Positions 44,577 through 53,119 of a stretch of 64,000 nt of DNA are shown piece by piece. Source of the stretch: Streptomyces venezuelae (GTDB taxonomy: Bacteria; Actinomycetota; Actinomycetes; Streptomycetales; Streptomycetaceae); contig NZ_CP029194.1 in the NCBI RefSeq assembly GCF_008642375.1, positions 3,782,001 through 3,846,000 on the forward strand. Reading direction: 5' to 3'. The translations under genes and the position numbers were made by a program. The notes under the pieces were generated by a model, which worked only from the letters and a program-made list of their open reading frames with translations, had not been told where the DNA came from and did no database searches. The first letter of the stretch is position 1; the number at the start of each line of letters is the position of its first letter.

Positions 44577-45089
44577 AGGTCTCGCTTCTCTCCTACGCCG
44601 TCTCACGGGTGCGCCGGCCGAGGGGCGAAAGCGAAGCCACGGGCGGCGGGCGGAGCGGACCTGAGGGCCGCATCGACGTCCGCACCCGACTTGTCTCGCG
44701 TGTCTCGGGCACACCTATCGCCATCCATTCTGCGGGATGCCGAAGAGGCGCGCGGCCGAGAACTTCCGCCGGTGACGCGCTACGCACGCTACCCCGTTCG
44801 CGGGCCTCCGCCCACCTGCCCGTCTCAAGTGGCCCGGATCGCGGACGGCCGGGACCGCGTCGGCGCCGCTCCGGGACCGCTCTGCAGCAGCCGCGCGGCT
44901 GCCCTGCCGCCACCCCGGAGACGCCTCCGTACGGAACCTGCACAGGACCTTCGCGCAGGTCTTCGAACGCCTCCGCACGGCCCCGTACTGCCTGCGAACC
45001 GCCTCCGTACAGGCTCCGTACGGCCTTCGTACCGCCGCCGTTCGCCGCGCCACGGTTCGTCCGGCGCGCCGGTGGGGCACTATGACGGA
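44577..45089. other. 513-bp divergent intergenic region with degenerate GTACGG repeats
   Basis: No gene is supported between the DUF3027 and MFS genes. The part at 44920-45045 contains four degenerate copies of CGCCTCCGTACGG-like units, each with a CCGTAC or GTACGG core. The divergent promoters must lie here. A possible 12-codon leader ORF starts at ATG 44737, but there is no other support for it. Confidence 0.5.
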
Positions 45090-46478
45090 GTGGCAGCCGC
45101 ACGGTCTCCCGCACGATCCGAAGATCATGCCGGACCGCTCCGCCGAGCGGGCCGGTCGGTCGGACGCGCCCTGCACCTGCCCTTCACCGGGACCGCGAGA
45201 GGCATCCGCAAAGCCACCCACGCCCACGGCGCGGGCGAGTCGGGACTCGGCAAACTGATCGAGCTCCACGCCGTGAACGGCGCCGGGGACGTCATGATCA
45301 CCGTCGCCCTCGCGTCGACGGTCTTCTTCTCGGTGCCCACGGACGAGGCCCGCGGCCGCGTCGCCCTCTACCTCGCCGTCACGATGTTGCCCTTCACGCT
45401 CCTCGCCCCCGTGATCGGCCCGCTCCTGGACCGCATCCCGCACGGCAGGCGCGCGGCCATGGCGGGCGCGATGCTGACCCGCGCCGTCCTCGCGATCATG
45501 ATGTCGGGCGCGGTCGCCACCGGCGGCCTGGAGCTGTACCCGGCGGCGCTGGGCGTCCTGGTCGCCTCGAAGGCGTACGGGGTGGTGCGCAGCGCGGTCG
45601 TCCCGCGCCTGCTCCCACCCAAGTTCTCGCTCGTGAAGGCGAACTCCCGGGTCACCCTCGCGGGACTGCTCGCCACCGGCATCGCCGCGCCCATCGGGGC
45701 GGGGCTCCAGACGATCGGGCCGCGCTATCCGCTGTACGGGGCGTGCGCGCTGTTCCTGCTCGGGACGTTCTGGGCGCTCCGGATGCCGCACAAGGTGGAC
45801 TCGGCGAAGGGTGAACGGCGGGCGCACCTGCTGACGCACGGCGAGAAGAAGCCGAGCCTGCGGACGGTCGGCCCGTCCGTCCTGCACGGCCTGGAGGCGA
45901 ACGCGGCGCAGCGCATGCTGTCGGGTTTCCTGATCTTCTTCCTGGCGTTCCTGCTGCGCGATCATCCGCTGTCGGGGCAGAGCGCCGCCGTCTCCCTGGC
46001 GATCGTGGGCGTCGCGGCGGGCGTCGGGAACGCGTGCGGCACGGCCGCCGGCTCGCTCCTGCGCGACCGGGGCCACGGGCCCGAGGTGATCATCGCCACG
46101 ATGATCACCGTGGTGTGCGGTACGGCGATCTGCGCGGCCATCTTCTTCGGCGGCCTGATGGTCGCCGTCCTCGGCGCGGTCGCGGGCCTCACGCAGGCCC
46201 TGTCGAAGCTGTCCCTGGACGCCCTGATCCAGCGGGACGTGCCCGAGTCGGTGCGGACCTCCGCGTTCGCCCGCTCGGAGACGGCGCTGCAGATGGCGTG
46301 GGTGGTGGGCGGCGGGATCGGCATCGCGCTGCCGCTGAACGGACAGCTGGGCATGGCCGTGGCGGCCGGGATCCTGGCACTGGGCGCGCTCCTCGCCGTC
46401 CGCGGCCTGCTCGCCGCCGCCCGCCGGAACCCGGGTCCGCCGGGCCCGCAGGGCCGGCACAAGGCGCGAGTGGCGTAG
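45090..46478 (+). CDS. Major facilitator superfamily permease
   Basis: This 462-residue membrane protein starts at GTG 45090 (VAAARSPARSEDHAG). The loop segment PLLDRIPHGRRAAMAGAM is an MFS motif A variant, and about 12 TM helices are visible. The conserved segment THAHGAGESGLGKLIELHAVNGAGDVM is typical of an actinobacterial subgroup. The substrate is unknown. DUF2771 and futalosine-pathway genes follow on the same strand. Confidence 0.85.
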   Translation: MAAARSPARSEDHAGPLRRAGRSVGRALHLPFTGTARGIRKATHAHGAGESGLGKLIELHAVNGAGDVMITVALASTVFFSVPTDEARGRVALYLAVTMLPFTLLAPVIGPLLDRIPHGRRAAMAGAMLTRAVLAIMMSGAVATGGLELYPAALGVLVASKAYGVVRSAVVPRLLPPKFSLVKANSRVTLAGLLATGIAAPIGAGLQTIGPRYPLYGACALFLLGTFWALRMPHKVDSAKGERRAHLLTHGEKKPSLRTVGPSVLHGLEANAAQRMLSGFLIFFLAFLLRDHPLSGQSAAVSLAIVGVAAGVGNACGTAAGSLLRDRGHGPEVIIATMITVVCGTAICAAIFFGGLMVAVLGAVAGLTQALSKLSLDALIQRDVPESVRTSAFARSETALQMAWVVGGGIGIALPLNGQLGMAVAAGILALGALLAVRGLLAAARRNPGPPGPQGRHKARVA

Positions 46479-46565
46479 GGCCGCGGAACTCTCCCGAGGT
46501 CACGGAGCGGCGGCGCGCCGTACCCCCGCGTGGCGCGGGCGCGGCGGCCCGATAGCCTTCGGCTC

Positions 46566-47048
46566 ATGACCGTTGCGTTCTTCTCCGGCTCGCGCCGCCG
46601 GGCCGCCGTCGCCCTCGGGGCCGTCTCCGCCGGGCTCCTCGTTCTCTCCGCCTGCGACAAGCCGACTCCGATCGCGACCGTCACGGTCGGGTCCGACTCG
46701 ATCCACTCCGAGGCCGCCTGCTACAACGACGGCGACGCCATCAAGGAGTCGCAGATCCAGCAGTGCCTCAACAAGAAGGCCGAGAAGTCCATCACCGTGG
46801 CGATGGACGACAAGATCCGCTTCGGGGTCGACCCCGAGATCGCGGACAACGGCTGGACGATCTTCCTCGGCGGCCAGCAGGCCGAACCCGAGCCGTACAA
46901 GAAGACGTACCGGACCATTCCGGCCAGCGCCTTCTTCTCCAGCCAGACGACCGGCGAGGCCACCGACAACACCCAGGTGACCATCGTCGAGAACACCGGC
47001 AAGAAGCTCACCGGCATCTGGCACTTCCAGCTGAAGAAGGAATCCTGA
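46566..47048 (+). CDS. DUF2771 lipoprotein
   Basis: This 160-residue protein starts at ATG 46566 (MTVAFFSGSRRRAAVALGAVSAGLLVLSACDKP). The signal peptide ends in the lipobox LSAC, so Cys30 is likely lipidated. The rest matches DUF2771, of unknown function. It lies 7 nt before mqnB. Confidence 0.85.
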   Translation: MTVAFFSGSRRRAAVALGAVSAGLLVLSACDKPTPIATVTVGSDSIHSEAACYNDGDAIKESQIQQCLNKKAEKSITVAMDDKIRFGVDPEIADNGWTIFLGGQQAEPEPYKKTYRTIPASAFFSSQTTGEATDNTQVTIVENTGKKLTGIWHFQLKKES

Positions 47049-47055
47049 TCCGCCG

Positions 47056-47865
47056 GTGGTCCACCGGATCCTGATCGTGACGGCCGTGGCGGCGGAGGCC
47101 GACTCCGTCGCCGCCGGCCTCGGTCACGACGCCCCGGAGACCTCCGGGGACCCCGTCCGGGAGCCCGTACCGCTCCCGGGCGGCCTCACCCTGCGCCGCC
47201 ACGCCGACGGAGTGGATCTCCTCGTCGGCGGCGTCGGGCCCGCGGCCGTGGCCGCGGCGACCGGAACCGCGCTGGCACATGCCTCCCTGGCGGACACCGG
47301 CGCTCCGTACGACCTCGTCGTCTCCGCCGGGATCGCCGGCGGGTTCGCACCCCACGCCCCGATCGGCACCGTCGTCGTCTCCGAGGCGATCGTCGCCGCC
47401 GACCTCGGCGCGGAGACCCCCGACGGGTACCTGGCCGTCGAGGAGCTGGGGTTCGGGCGCTCCGCCCACCCCGTACCGCACTCCCTCACCGGCCCCCTCG
47501 CCGACGCCCTGCGCGCCGGCGGCCGGCCGCACACCGTCGCGCCCGTCCTCACCGTCTCCACCGTCACCGGCACGGCCGGACGCGCCGCCGAGCTGGCCGG
47601 GCGCCACCCGACGGCCGCCGCCGAGGCGATGGAGGGCTTCGGCGTCGCCGAGGCCGCCGCCGCGTACGGCGTGCCCGTCGTCGAGATCCGGGCCGTGTCG
47701 AACGCCGTCGGTCCGCGCGACCGCGCGGCCTGGCGCATCGGGGAGGCGCTGGACGCGCTGAGGCAGGCCTTCGCCCTGCTGAGCCCGCCGCTCCTCACGA
47801 ACCCCACCACCCTCGCAAACCCCACCACCCTCGCGAACCCCACCCCCTCCGTGGAGGCGAAGTGA
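47056..47865 (+). CDS. mqnB: Futalosine hydrolase
   Basis: This 269-residue nucleosidase removes hypoxanthine from futalosine in the alternative menaquinone pathway. Family features include VTAVAAEADSVAAGL, VSAGIAGGFAP and the catalytic region AEAMEGFGVAEAAAAYGVPVVEIRAVSN. The C-terminus ends in repeated NPTTLANPTTLANPT units encoded by an 18-bp tandem repeat. It overlaps mqnD by 4 nt (GTGA). Confidence 0.92.
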   Translation: MVHRILIVTAVAAEADSVAAGLGHDAPETSGDPVREPVPLPGGLTLRRHADGVDLLVGGVGPAAVAAATGTALAHASLADTGAPYDLVVSAGIAGGFAPHAPIGTVVVSEAIVAADLGAETPDGYLAVEELGFGRSAHPVPHSLTGPLADALRAGGRPHTVAPVLTVSTVTGTAGRAAELAGRHPTAAAEAMEGFGVAEAAAAYGVPVVEIRAVSNAVGPRDRAAWRIGEALDALRQAFALLSPPLLTNPTTLANPTTLANPTPSVEAK

Positions 47866-48707
47866 AACTGAAGATCGCCTACTCGCCCTGCCCGAACGAC
47901 ACCTTCGTCTTCGACGCCTGGGCCCACGGCCGCGTCCCCGGCGCTCCGCGCCTCGACGTGACCTTCGCCGACATCGACGTCACCAACGGCTGGGCGGAGA
48001 GCGGCACCGACGACCACGACGTCCTGAAGGTCTCGTACGCCGTGCTGCCGTGGATCCTCGACGAGTACGCGCTGCTGCCCTGCGGCGGCGCGCTCGGCCG
48101 GGGCTGCGGGCCTCTCGTCCTCACGCGCGAGGGTGATATGGACCTGACGGGGAAGACGGTCGCGGTGCCGAGCGAGCGCTCGACCGCGTACCTCCTCTTC
48201 CGCCTCTGGGCGGCCGAGACCGTGCCGGGAGGCGTCGGGAACGTCGTCGTCATGCCGTTCCACGAGATCATGCCCGCCGTCCGCGACGGCAAGGTCGACG
48301 CGGGACTCGTCATCCACGAGGCCCGCTTCACGTACCAGAACTACGGCCTGCACTGCCTCGCCGACATGGGCGAGCACTGGGAGGCCACGACCGGGCTGCC
48401 GATCCCGCTCGGCGCGATCGTCGCCCGCCGCTCCCTGGGCGAGGAGGCGCTGCGGCTGCTGGCCGAGTCGGCCCGTACATCCGTACGGATGGCCTGGGAC
48501 GACCCGGTGGCCTCCCGGCCGTACGTCCTGGAGCACGCCCAGGAGATGGACCCGAAGGTGGCCGACCAGCACATCGGCCTCTACGTCAACGAATTCACGG
48601 CCGACCTGGGCGAACACGGCTACGCGGCGGTCCGCGGCCTGCTCACCCGCGCCGCGGCCGAGGGACTCGTACCGCCCCTCGGCCCGGACGCGCTGTCGTT
48701 CCCGTAA
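47862..48707 (+). CDS. mqnD: 1,4-dihydroxy-6-naphthoate synthase
   Basis: This 281-residue protein starts at GTG 47862 (VKLKIAYSPCPNDTFVFDAW). The SPCPNDTF segment and HEARFTYQNYGLHCLADMG are hallmarks of MqnD, which converts cyclic dehypoxanthine futalosine to 1,4-dihydroxy-6-naphthoate. It is coupled to mqnB. The pair signals the futalosine pathway typical of Streptomyces. Confidence 0.95.
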   Translation: MKLKIAYSPCPNDTFVFDAWAHGRVPGAPRLDVTFADIDVTNGWAESGTDDHDVLKVSYAVLPWILDEYALLPCGGALGRGCGPLVLTREGDMDLTGKTVAVPSERSTAYLLFRLWAAETVPGGVGNVVVMPFHEIMPAVRDGKVDAGLVIHEARFTYQNYGLHCLADMGEHWEATTGLPIPLGAIVARRSLGEEALRLLAESARTSVRMAWDDPVASRPYVLEHAQEMDPKVADQHIGLYVNEFTADLGEHGYAAVRGLLTRAAAEGLVPPLGPDALSFP

Positions 48708-48713
48708 GCGCCG

Positions 48714-49097
48714 CTACACGTCGAGCTGGTCCGCCACCGCGCGGAGCAGCCCGGCGATCTTCTTGCCCTGGGTCTTCTCGGGGTAGCGCCCGCGCTCCAG
48801 TGCCGGAGTGATGTTCTCCAGGAGCGTCGTCAGGTCCTGCACGATGGACGCCAGTTCGTCGGGCTTGCGGCGCTGCGCGGCGGCGACGGACGGCGTCGGA
48901 TCGAGGATCGCCACGGAGAGCGCCTGGTCACCACGCTGACCTGCGACGACTCCGAACTCGACCCGCTGGCCCGGCTTCAGTGCGTCGACTCCGGCAGGGA
49001 GCACCGACGAGTGCACGAAGACGTCGCCGCCGTCGTCGCGGGAGAGAAAGCCGAAGCCCTTCTCGCTGTTGAACCATTTGACCTTGCCGGTAGGCAC
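48714..49097 (-). CDS. Cold-shock domain protein with C-terminal extension
   Basis: This 127-residue protein starts at GTG 49097 (VPTGKVKWFNSEKGFGFLSRDDGGDVFVHSSVL). The N-terminal 65 residues are a cold-shock domain with RNP1 (KGFGFL) and RNP2 (VFVHSS). A helical extension of about 60 residues (ELASIVQDLTTLLENITPALERG) follows, unlike short CspA proteins. It probably binds single-stranded RNA or DNA. It is convergent with mqnD. Confidence 0.92.
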   Translation of the reverse strand: MPTGKVKWFNSEKGFGFLSRDDGGDVFVHSSVLPAGVDALKPGQRVEFGVVAGQRGDQALSVAILDPTPSVAAAQRRKPDELASIVQDLTTLLENITPALERGRYPEKTQGKKIAGLLRAVADQLDV

Positions 49098-49238
49098 GTC
49101 TGTCCTCGTCCTCGTACTCGTCGCTGGGGATGGCAAACGGCGGGTCGACCGACCCGCCGGCACCAAGGCTAGTGCTCCGGTGGCCGCTCACAAGACGCCG
49201 CCGAAGTGTTCGTACGGCCTGGGAACTACCCTGTCTGG

Positions 49239-49517
49239 ATGCCTAGTGAAACCCCTGCCGGACCGGTGAACGACAGCGCGCCGGGTGACGGCCTCGTCAA
49301 AGCCGGTGTCGTGCTCTTCGGCATCGGCGCGGTGGCCACGCTGGTCACGGTGGCTCCGCTGTTCCTCGGGACCGAACCGTTTCCCACCGTCGCGTACACC
49401 GTCTCCATGCTCATGGGGGTCGGATTCGCCGTCGCCGCCGCCGGGGTGCTCCGGTCGATCGCGGCGCAGCGGCGGCAGGCCCGGGAGGGTGCGGCCGCGG
49501 GCGTTCAGGCGCGGTAG
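49239..49517 (+). CDS. Small two-TM membrane protein
   Basis: This 92-residue protein starts at ATG 49239 (MPSETPAGPVNDSAPGDGL). Two TM helices, VKAGVVLFGIGAVATLVTVAPLFL and VAYTVSMLMGVGFAVAAAGVL, and a basic tail RSIAAQRRQAREG are visible. No family is recognised with confidence. It overlaps the convergent HAD gene by 13 nt. Confidence 0.75.
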   Translation: MPSETPAGPVNDSAPGDGLVKAGVVLFGIGAVATLVTVAPLFLGTEPFPTVAYTVSMLMGVGFAVAAAGVLRSIAAQRRQAREGAAAGVQAR

Positions 49518-50152
49518 GTCTCCAGCCACGGGCGGAAGTCCGTCAGGTCCGTGAGGACCACGTCCGCGCCGGCCGCGCGGAGCTCCTCGGGGGCGCAGGG
49601 GCCGGTCGCGACGGCCACCGCGAGGGCGCCCGCCGTGGCGGCGCCGCGGACGTCGCCGACGTGGTCGCCGACGTACACCTGGGCGTCGTGGGCGCGCAGG
49701 GCCTCGGCCTTGCCCTCGGCCCACAGGCCGCCCACGACGGCGTCCGGCTCGATGCCGAGGTGCGCGAGGTGCAGCTCGGCGTGCGGGCCGTTCTTGGCGG
49801 TGACGACGATCGTGCGGCCGCCCGCGTCGCGCACGGCCTGGATCGCGTCCCGGGCGCCCGGCATCGGGGGCGAGGGCTCGATCGCGTACGCCGGGTAGAG
49901 CGCGCGGTAGCGGGCCACCATCTCCTCGACCTGCTCCTGGGGGAACCAGTACGCCATCTCGTGTTCGAGCGGCGGGCCGAGGCGGGTGACGACGAGGTCG
50001 GCGTCGATCTCGGCGCCGGTCTCCGCGGCGAAGGCCTCCCAGGCGGCCTTGATGCCCGGGCGGCTGTCGATCAGCGTCAGGTCGAGGTCGAAACCGACGG
50101 TGAGCGGGGACGGGGAGGCGGGGGGCCGGTGGGGCTGGTTCGTCGTCGTCAT
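49505..50152 (-). CDS. HAD-family hydrolase (phosphatase)
   Basis: This 215-residue protein has motif I FDLDLTLIDSR, motif II IVVTAKNG, and motif IV VYVGDHVGDVRGAATAG. It resembles phosphoglycolate phosphatase-like HAD enzymes. The substrate is unknown. It is divergent from the siderophore transporter. Confidence 0.9.
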   Translation of the reverse strand: MTTTNQPHRPPASPSPLTVGFDLDLTLIDSRPGIKAAWEAFAAETGAEIDADLVVTRLGPPLEHEMAYWFPQEQVEEMVARYRALYPAYAIEPSPPMPGARDAIQAVRDAGGRTIVVTAKNGPHAELHLAHLGIEPDAVVGGLWAEGKAEALRAHDAQVYVGDHVGDVRGAATAGALAVAVATGPCAPEELRAAGADVVLTDLTDFRPWLETYRA

Positions 50153-50205
50153 GGAGCCATTCTGCGGGAGGCGCGGGCCCCGGCGTTCGAATAATCCGTG
50201 CTGCT

Positions 50206-50226
50206 TACACTGAGGCGAGCCTTACC
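50206..50226. promoter_or_regulatory. Weak iron-box-like sequence upstream of the FecCD transporter
   Basis: TGAGGCGAGCCTTA matches roughly 10 of 14 positions of the TTAGGCTAACCTAA-type DmdR/IdeR core. It lies 30-50 bp before the ATG of the first permease gene, where iron repression would be expected. The match is weak. Confidence 0.35.
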
Positions 50227-50254
50227 GAACCCCGCACTCCGCCGATGGGTCCCC

Positions 50255-51259
50255 ATGCCAGCCGCTTTCCCTTCCAGACGGGTCCTCGCGACCTCGGCGG
50301 CTGTCGTCGCCCTGCTCCTCGCCGTCCTCCTGAGCCTCGCCGTGGGGGCCCGCGCCATCGCTCCCGCCGCCGTCCTCGACGCCCTGCTGCACGGCGGGAC
50401 GAGCGACGACGCCGAGGTCGTCCGGCAGCTCCGCGTCCCGCGCACCCTGATCGGGCTCATGGTCGGCACCGCGCTCGCCCTCGCCGGCACCGCGCTCCAG
50501 GGCATCACCCGCAACCCGATCGCCGACCCCGGCATCCTCGGCATCAGCCAGGGCTCGTCGGTGGCCGTCGTTCTCGCCATCGCCTTCTTCGGGGTGCACA
50601 GCCTGGGTGGGTACGTGTGGTTCGCCTTCGCGGGCGCCGCGCTCGCCTCCGTCGCCGTCTACGCCATCGCCTCCGGCGGGCGCGGCGGGGCCACGCCCGT
50701 GAAGCTGGCGCTCGGCGGCGCCGCGATCAACGCGCTGCTGCTGTCCGTCACCACCGGAGTCCTCACGACCCGGGCCTCGGCCCTCGACGAGTTCCGGTTC
50801 TGGCAGATCGGCTCCCTCGACGGGCGTGACGCCGAGATCGTCGGCCAGATCTGGCCCTTCCTGCTGCTCGGCGCGGTCCTCGTGCTCTCCGTGGCCCGCG
50901 GCCTCGACGCGCTCGCGCTCGGCGAGGACGTGGCCAAGGGTCTGGGGCAGCGGGTCGCGACCGTGCGGATCGTCGGGGGTCTCGGCGCGACCGTCCTGAC
51001 CGGCGCCGCCGTGGCCGCCGCCGGGCCCGTCGCCTTCGTCGGCCTGGCCGTCCCGCACATCGCGCGGGCCGTCGTCGGCTCCGACCACCGCTGGGTCCTG
51101 CCCATGGCCGCGCTGATCGGGCCCGTGATGCTGCTCGTGGCCGATGTCGCCGGGCGGGTCGTCTTCCCGCCGGGCGAGGTGCCCGCCGGGGTGATGACCG
51201 CCCTCATCGGGGTGCCGTTCCTGGTCACCCTGGTGCGGCGGAAGGCGGTGCCCGCGTGA
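50255..51259 (+). CDS. FecCD-family siderophore ABC permease (subunit 1)
   Basis: This 334-residue permease starts at ATG 50255 (MPAAFPSRRVLATSAAVVALLL); the longer frame from 50198 would overlap the promoter. FecCD features include RVPRTLIGLMVGTALALAGTALQGITRNPIADPGILGISQGSS and about ten TM helices. It is the first gene of a three-gene operon for iron-siderophore import. The substrate-binding lipoprotein gene is not in this window. Confidence 0.92.
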   Translation: MPAAFPSRRVLATSAAVVALLLAVLLSLAVGARAIAPAAVLDALLHGGTSDDAEVVRQLRVPRTLIGLMVGTALALAGTALQGITRNPIADPGILGISQGSSVAVVLAIAFFGVHSLGGYVWFAFAGAALASVAVYAIASGGRGGATPVKLALGGAAINALLLSVTTGVLTTRASALDEFRFWQIGSLDGRDAEIVGQIWPFLLLGAVLVLSVARGLDALALGEDVAKGLGQRVATVRIVGGLGATVLTGAAVAAAGPVAFVGLAVPHIARAVVGSDHRWVLPMAALIGPVMLLVADVAGRVVFPPGEVPAGVMTALIGVPFLVTLVRRKAVPA

Positions 51260-52311
51260 CGACCTCCGCTGTGCGGCCCGCCGGGTACGGGGTCGTGCGC
51301 GCCGGGCGGGGATCCTTCCTCGTCCACCGGCGCTCGGCCCTCGTCGCCCTGGGCCTCCTGCTGCTCCTGGCCGCCGCCTCCGTCGCGTACCTCTGCGTGG
51401 GCGAGCGGTTCGTCGGCCCCTCGGAGGTCGTACGGATCCTCCTCGGCGAGTCCTCGCCGTCGGCGTTCGTCGTGGAGGAGCTGCGCGAGCCGCGGCTCGT
51501 CGTCGCGCTCGCCGTCGGCGCCGCCTTCGGGATCGGCGGCGCCCTCATCCAGACCGTCGCCCGCAACCCCCTCGCCAGCCCCGACATCATCGGCATCAGC
51601 CAGGGCGCGGGCGCGGTCACCGTCGCCGCGATGACCTTCGGCATCGGCTCGTACGCCGTGCTGCCGTACCTCTCGATCGCGGGCGGGATCCTGGCCGCCG
51701 CGCTCGTGTACGTCTTCGCCTGGCGCGGCGGGCTGCACGCGACGCGTTTCGTGCTCATCGGCATCGGCTTCGCGATCGCGCTGCGGTCCCTCACCACGCT
51801 CTTCATGACGAAGGGCGACTACCTCGTCGCCCAGCAGGCCCAGATCTGGATGACCGGCTCCCTCAACGGGCGGGGCTGGGAGGAGTCGGCGCCGATCCGG
51901 TGGACGCTGCTCCTGATGCTGCCCGCCGCGCTGTGGGCCGCCCGCGCCCAGCGGACGGTCTCCCTCGACGACGACACGGCGACCGCCCTCGGGGTCCGGC
52001 TCGGCCGGGTCCGCCTCGGGCTCGTCGCCGTCGGGGTCGTCCTCGCGTCGGTGGCGACGGGCGTCGCGGGGCCGGTCGACTTCGTCGCCCTGCTCGCCCC
52101 GCAGATCGCCCGCCGCATGACGCGGACCGCGCAGATCCCGCTGCTCTGCTCCGCGCTCGCCGGCGCGGTGATCGTGGTCGTCGCGGACCTGCTCGCCCGG
52201 CGGCTCCTCTCCCCCGTCGAACTGCCCGTGGGCGTCCTCACGGCGGCGGTCGGCGCCCCGTATCTGATCTGGCTCATCGTCCGGAGCCGTACCGCAGGAG
52301 GTAACGCGTGA
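51256..52311 (+). CDS. FecCD-family siderophore ABC permease (subunit 2)
   Basis: This 351-residue permease starts at GTG 51256, overlapping subunit 1 by 4 nt. It carries LREPRLVVALAVGAAFGIGGALIQTVARNPLASPDIIGISQGAG and ends in VELPVGVLTAAVGAPYLIWLIV, both FecCD hallmarks. It pairs with subunit 1 as a heterodimer. Confidence 0.92.
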   Translation: MTTSAVRPAGYGVVRAGRGSFLVHRRSALVALGLLLLLAAASVAYLCVGERFVGPSEVVRILLGESSPSAFVVEELREPRLVVALAVGAAFGIGGALIQTVARNPLASPDIIGISQGAGAVTVAAMTFGIGSYAVLPYLSIAGGILAAALVYVFAWRGGLHATRFVLIGIGFAIALRSLTTLFMTKGDYLVAQQAQIWMTGSLNGRGWEESAPIRWTLLLMLPAALWAARAQRTVSLDDDTATALGVRLGRVRLGLVAVGVVLASVATGVAGPVDFVALLAPQIARRMTRTAQIPLLCSALAGAVIVVVADLLARRLLSPVELPVGVLTAAVGAPYLIWLIVRSRTAGGNA

Positions 52312-53111
52312 GCAGCAGGCTGACCGCGCGCGGGCTGACGCTCGCCTACGAGGACCGGACCGTCGTCCACGAGCTCGACCTCGCGATCCCCGACGGCAAG
52401 GTCACGGTGATCGTCGGCCCCAACGCCTGCGGCAAGTCGACCACCCTCCGGGCGCTCGGCCGGCTCCTCAGGCCGGCCGGCGGCGCCGTCCTCCTCGACG
52501 GCGAGGAGCTGGCAAAGCTGCCCACGAAGCGGATCGCCCGCTCCATCGGGCTCCTTCCGCAGACGCCGGTCGCGCCGGAGGCCATCACCGTCGGGGACCT
52601 GGTCTCCCGGGGCCGCCAGCCGCACCAGGCCTGGTGGAAGCAGTGGTCGGAGGAGGACGAGCGGGCCGTCACGGACGCCATGGAGCGCACGGACGTGGCC
52701 GCGCTCGCCGACCGGTCCGTCGACGCGCTCTCGGGCGGCCAGCGGCAGCGGGTGTGGATCGCGATGGCGCTCGCGCAGGAGACCGACCTGCTGCTCCTCG
52801 ACGAGCCCACGACCTACCTGGACATCTCCCACCAGGTGGAGGTACTCGACCTGGTGCGCCGCCTCAACCGGCTGCGCGGCCGGACCGTCGTCCTCGTCCT
52901 GCACGACCTCAACCAGGCCGCGCGGTACGCCGACCACCTCGTCGCCATGAAGGCCGGGCGGGTGGTCGCGGAGGGCCCGCCGGAGGAGGTCGTGACGGCG
53001 GAGCTCGTACGGGACGTCTTCGGGCTGGAGTCGGTCGTCGTCCCGGACCCGGTCACGGGCTCGCCGCTGGTGGTCCCGGGGGCGCCGTGGCACGCCGAGG
53101 TCGTGGCGTAG
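52308..53111 (+). CDS. Siderophore ABC transporter ATP-binding protein
   Basis: This 267-residue ATPase starts at GTG 52308 with a 4-nt overlap. It has Walker A GPNACGKSTT, signature LSGGQRQRVWIAMALAQ, Walker B LLLLDEPTTYLDI and the H-loop VLHDLNQA. It matches FepC/FhuC-type ATPases. Note the ACGKS Walker A variant, common in this family. Confidence 0.93.
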   Translation: MSSRLTARGLTLAYEDRTVVHELDLAIPDGKVTVIVGPNACGKSTTLRALGRLLRPAGGAVLLDGEELAKLPTKRIARSIGLLPQTPVAPEAITVGDLVSRGRQPHQAWWKQWSEEDERAVTDAMERTDVAALADRSVDALSGGQRQRVWIAMALAQETDLLLLDEPTTYLDISHQVEVLDLVRRLNRLRGRTVVLVLHDLNQAARYADHLVAMKAGRVVAEGPPEEVVTAELVRDVFGLESVVVPDPVTGSPLVVPGAPWHAEVVA

Positions 53112-53119
53112 TACCGGCT

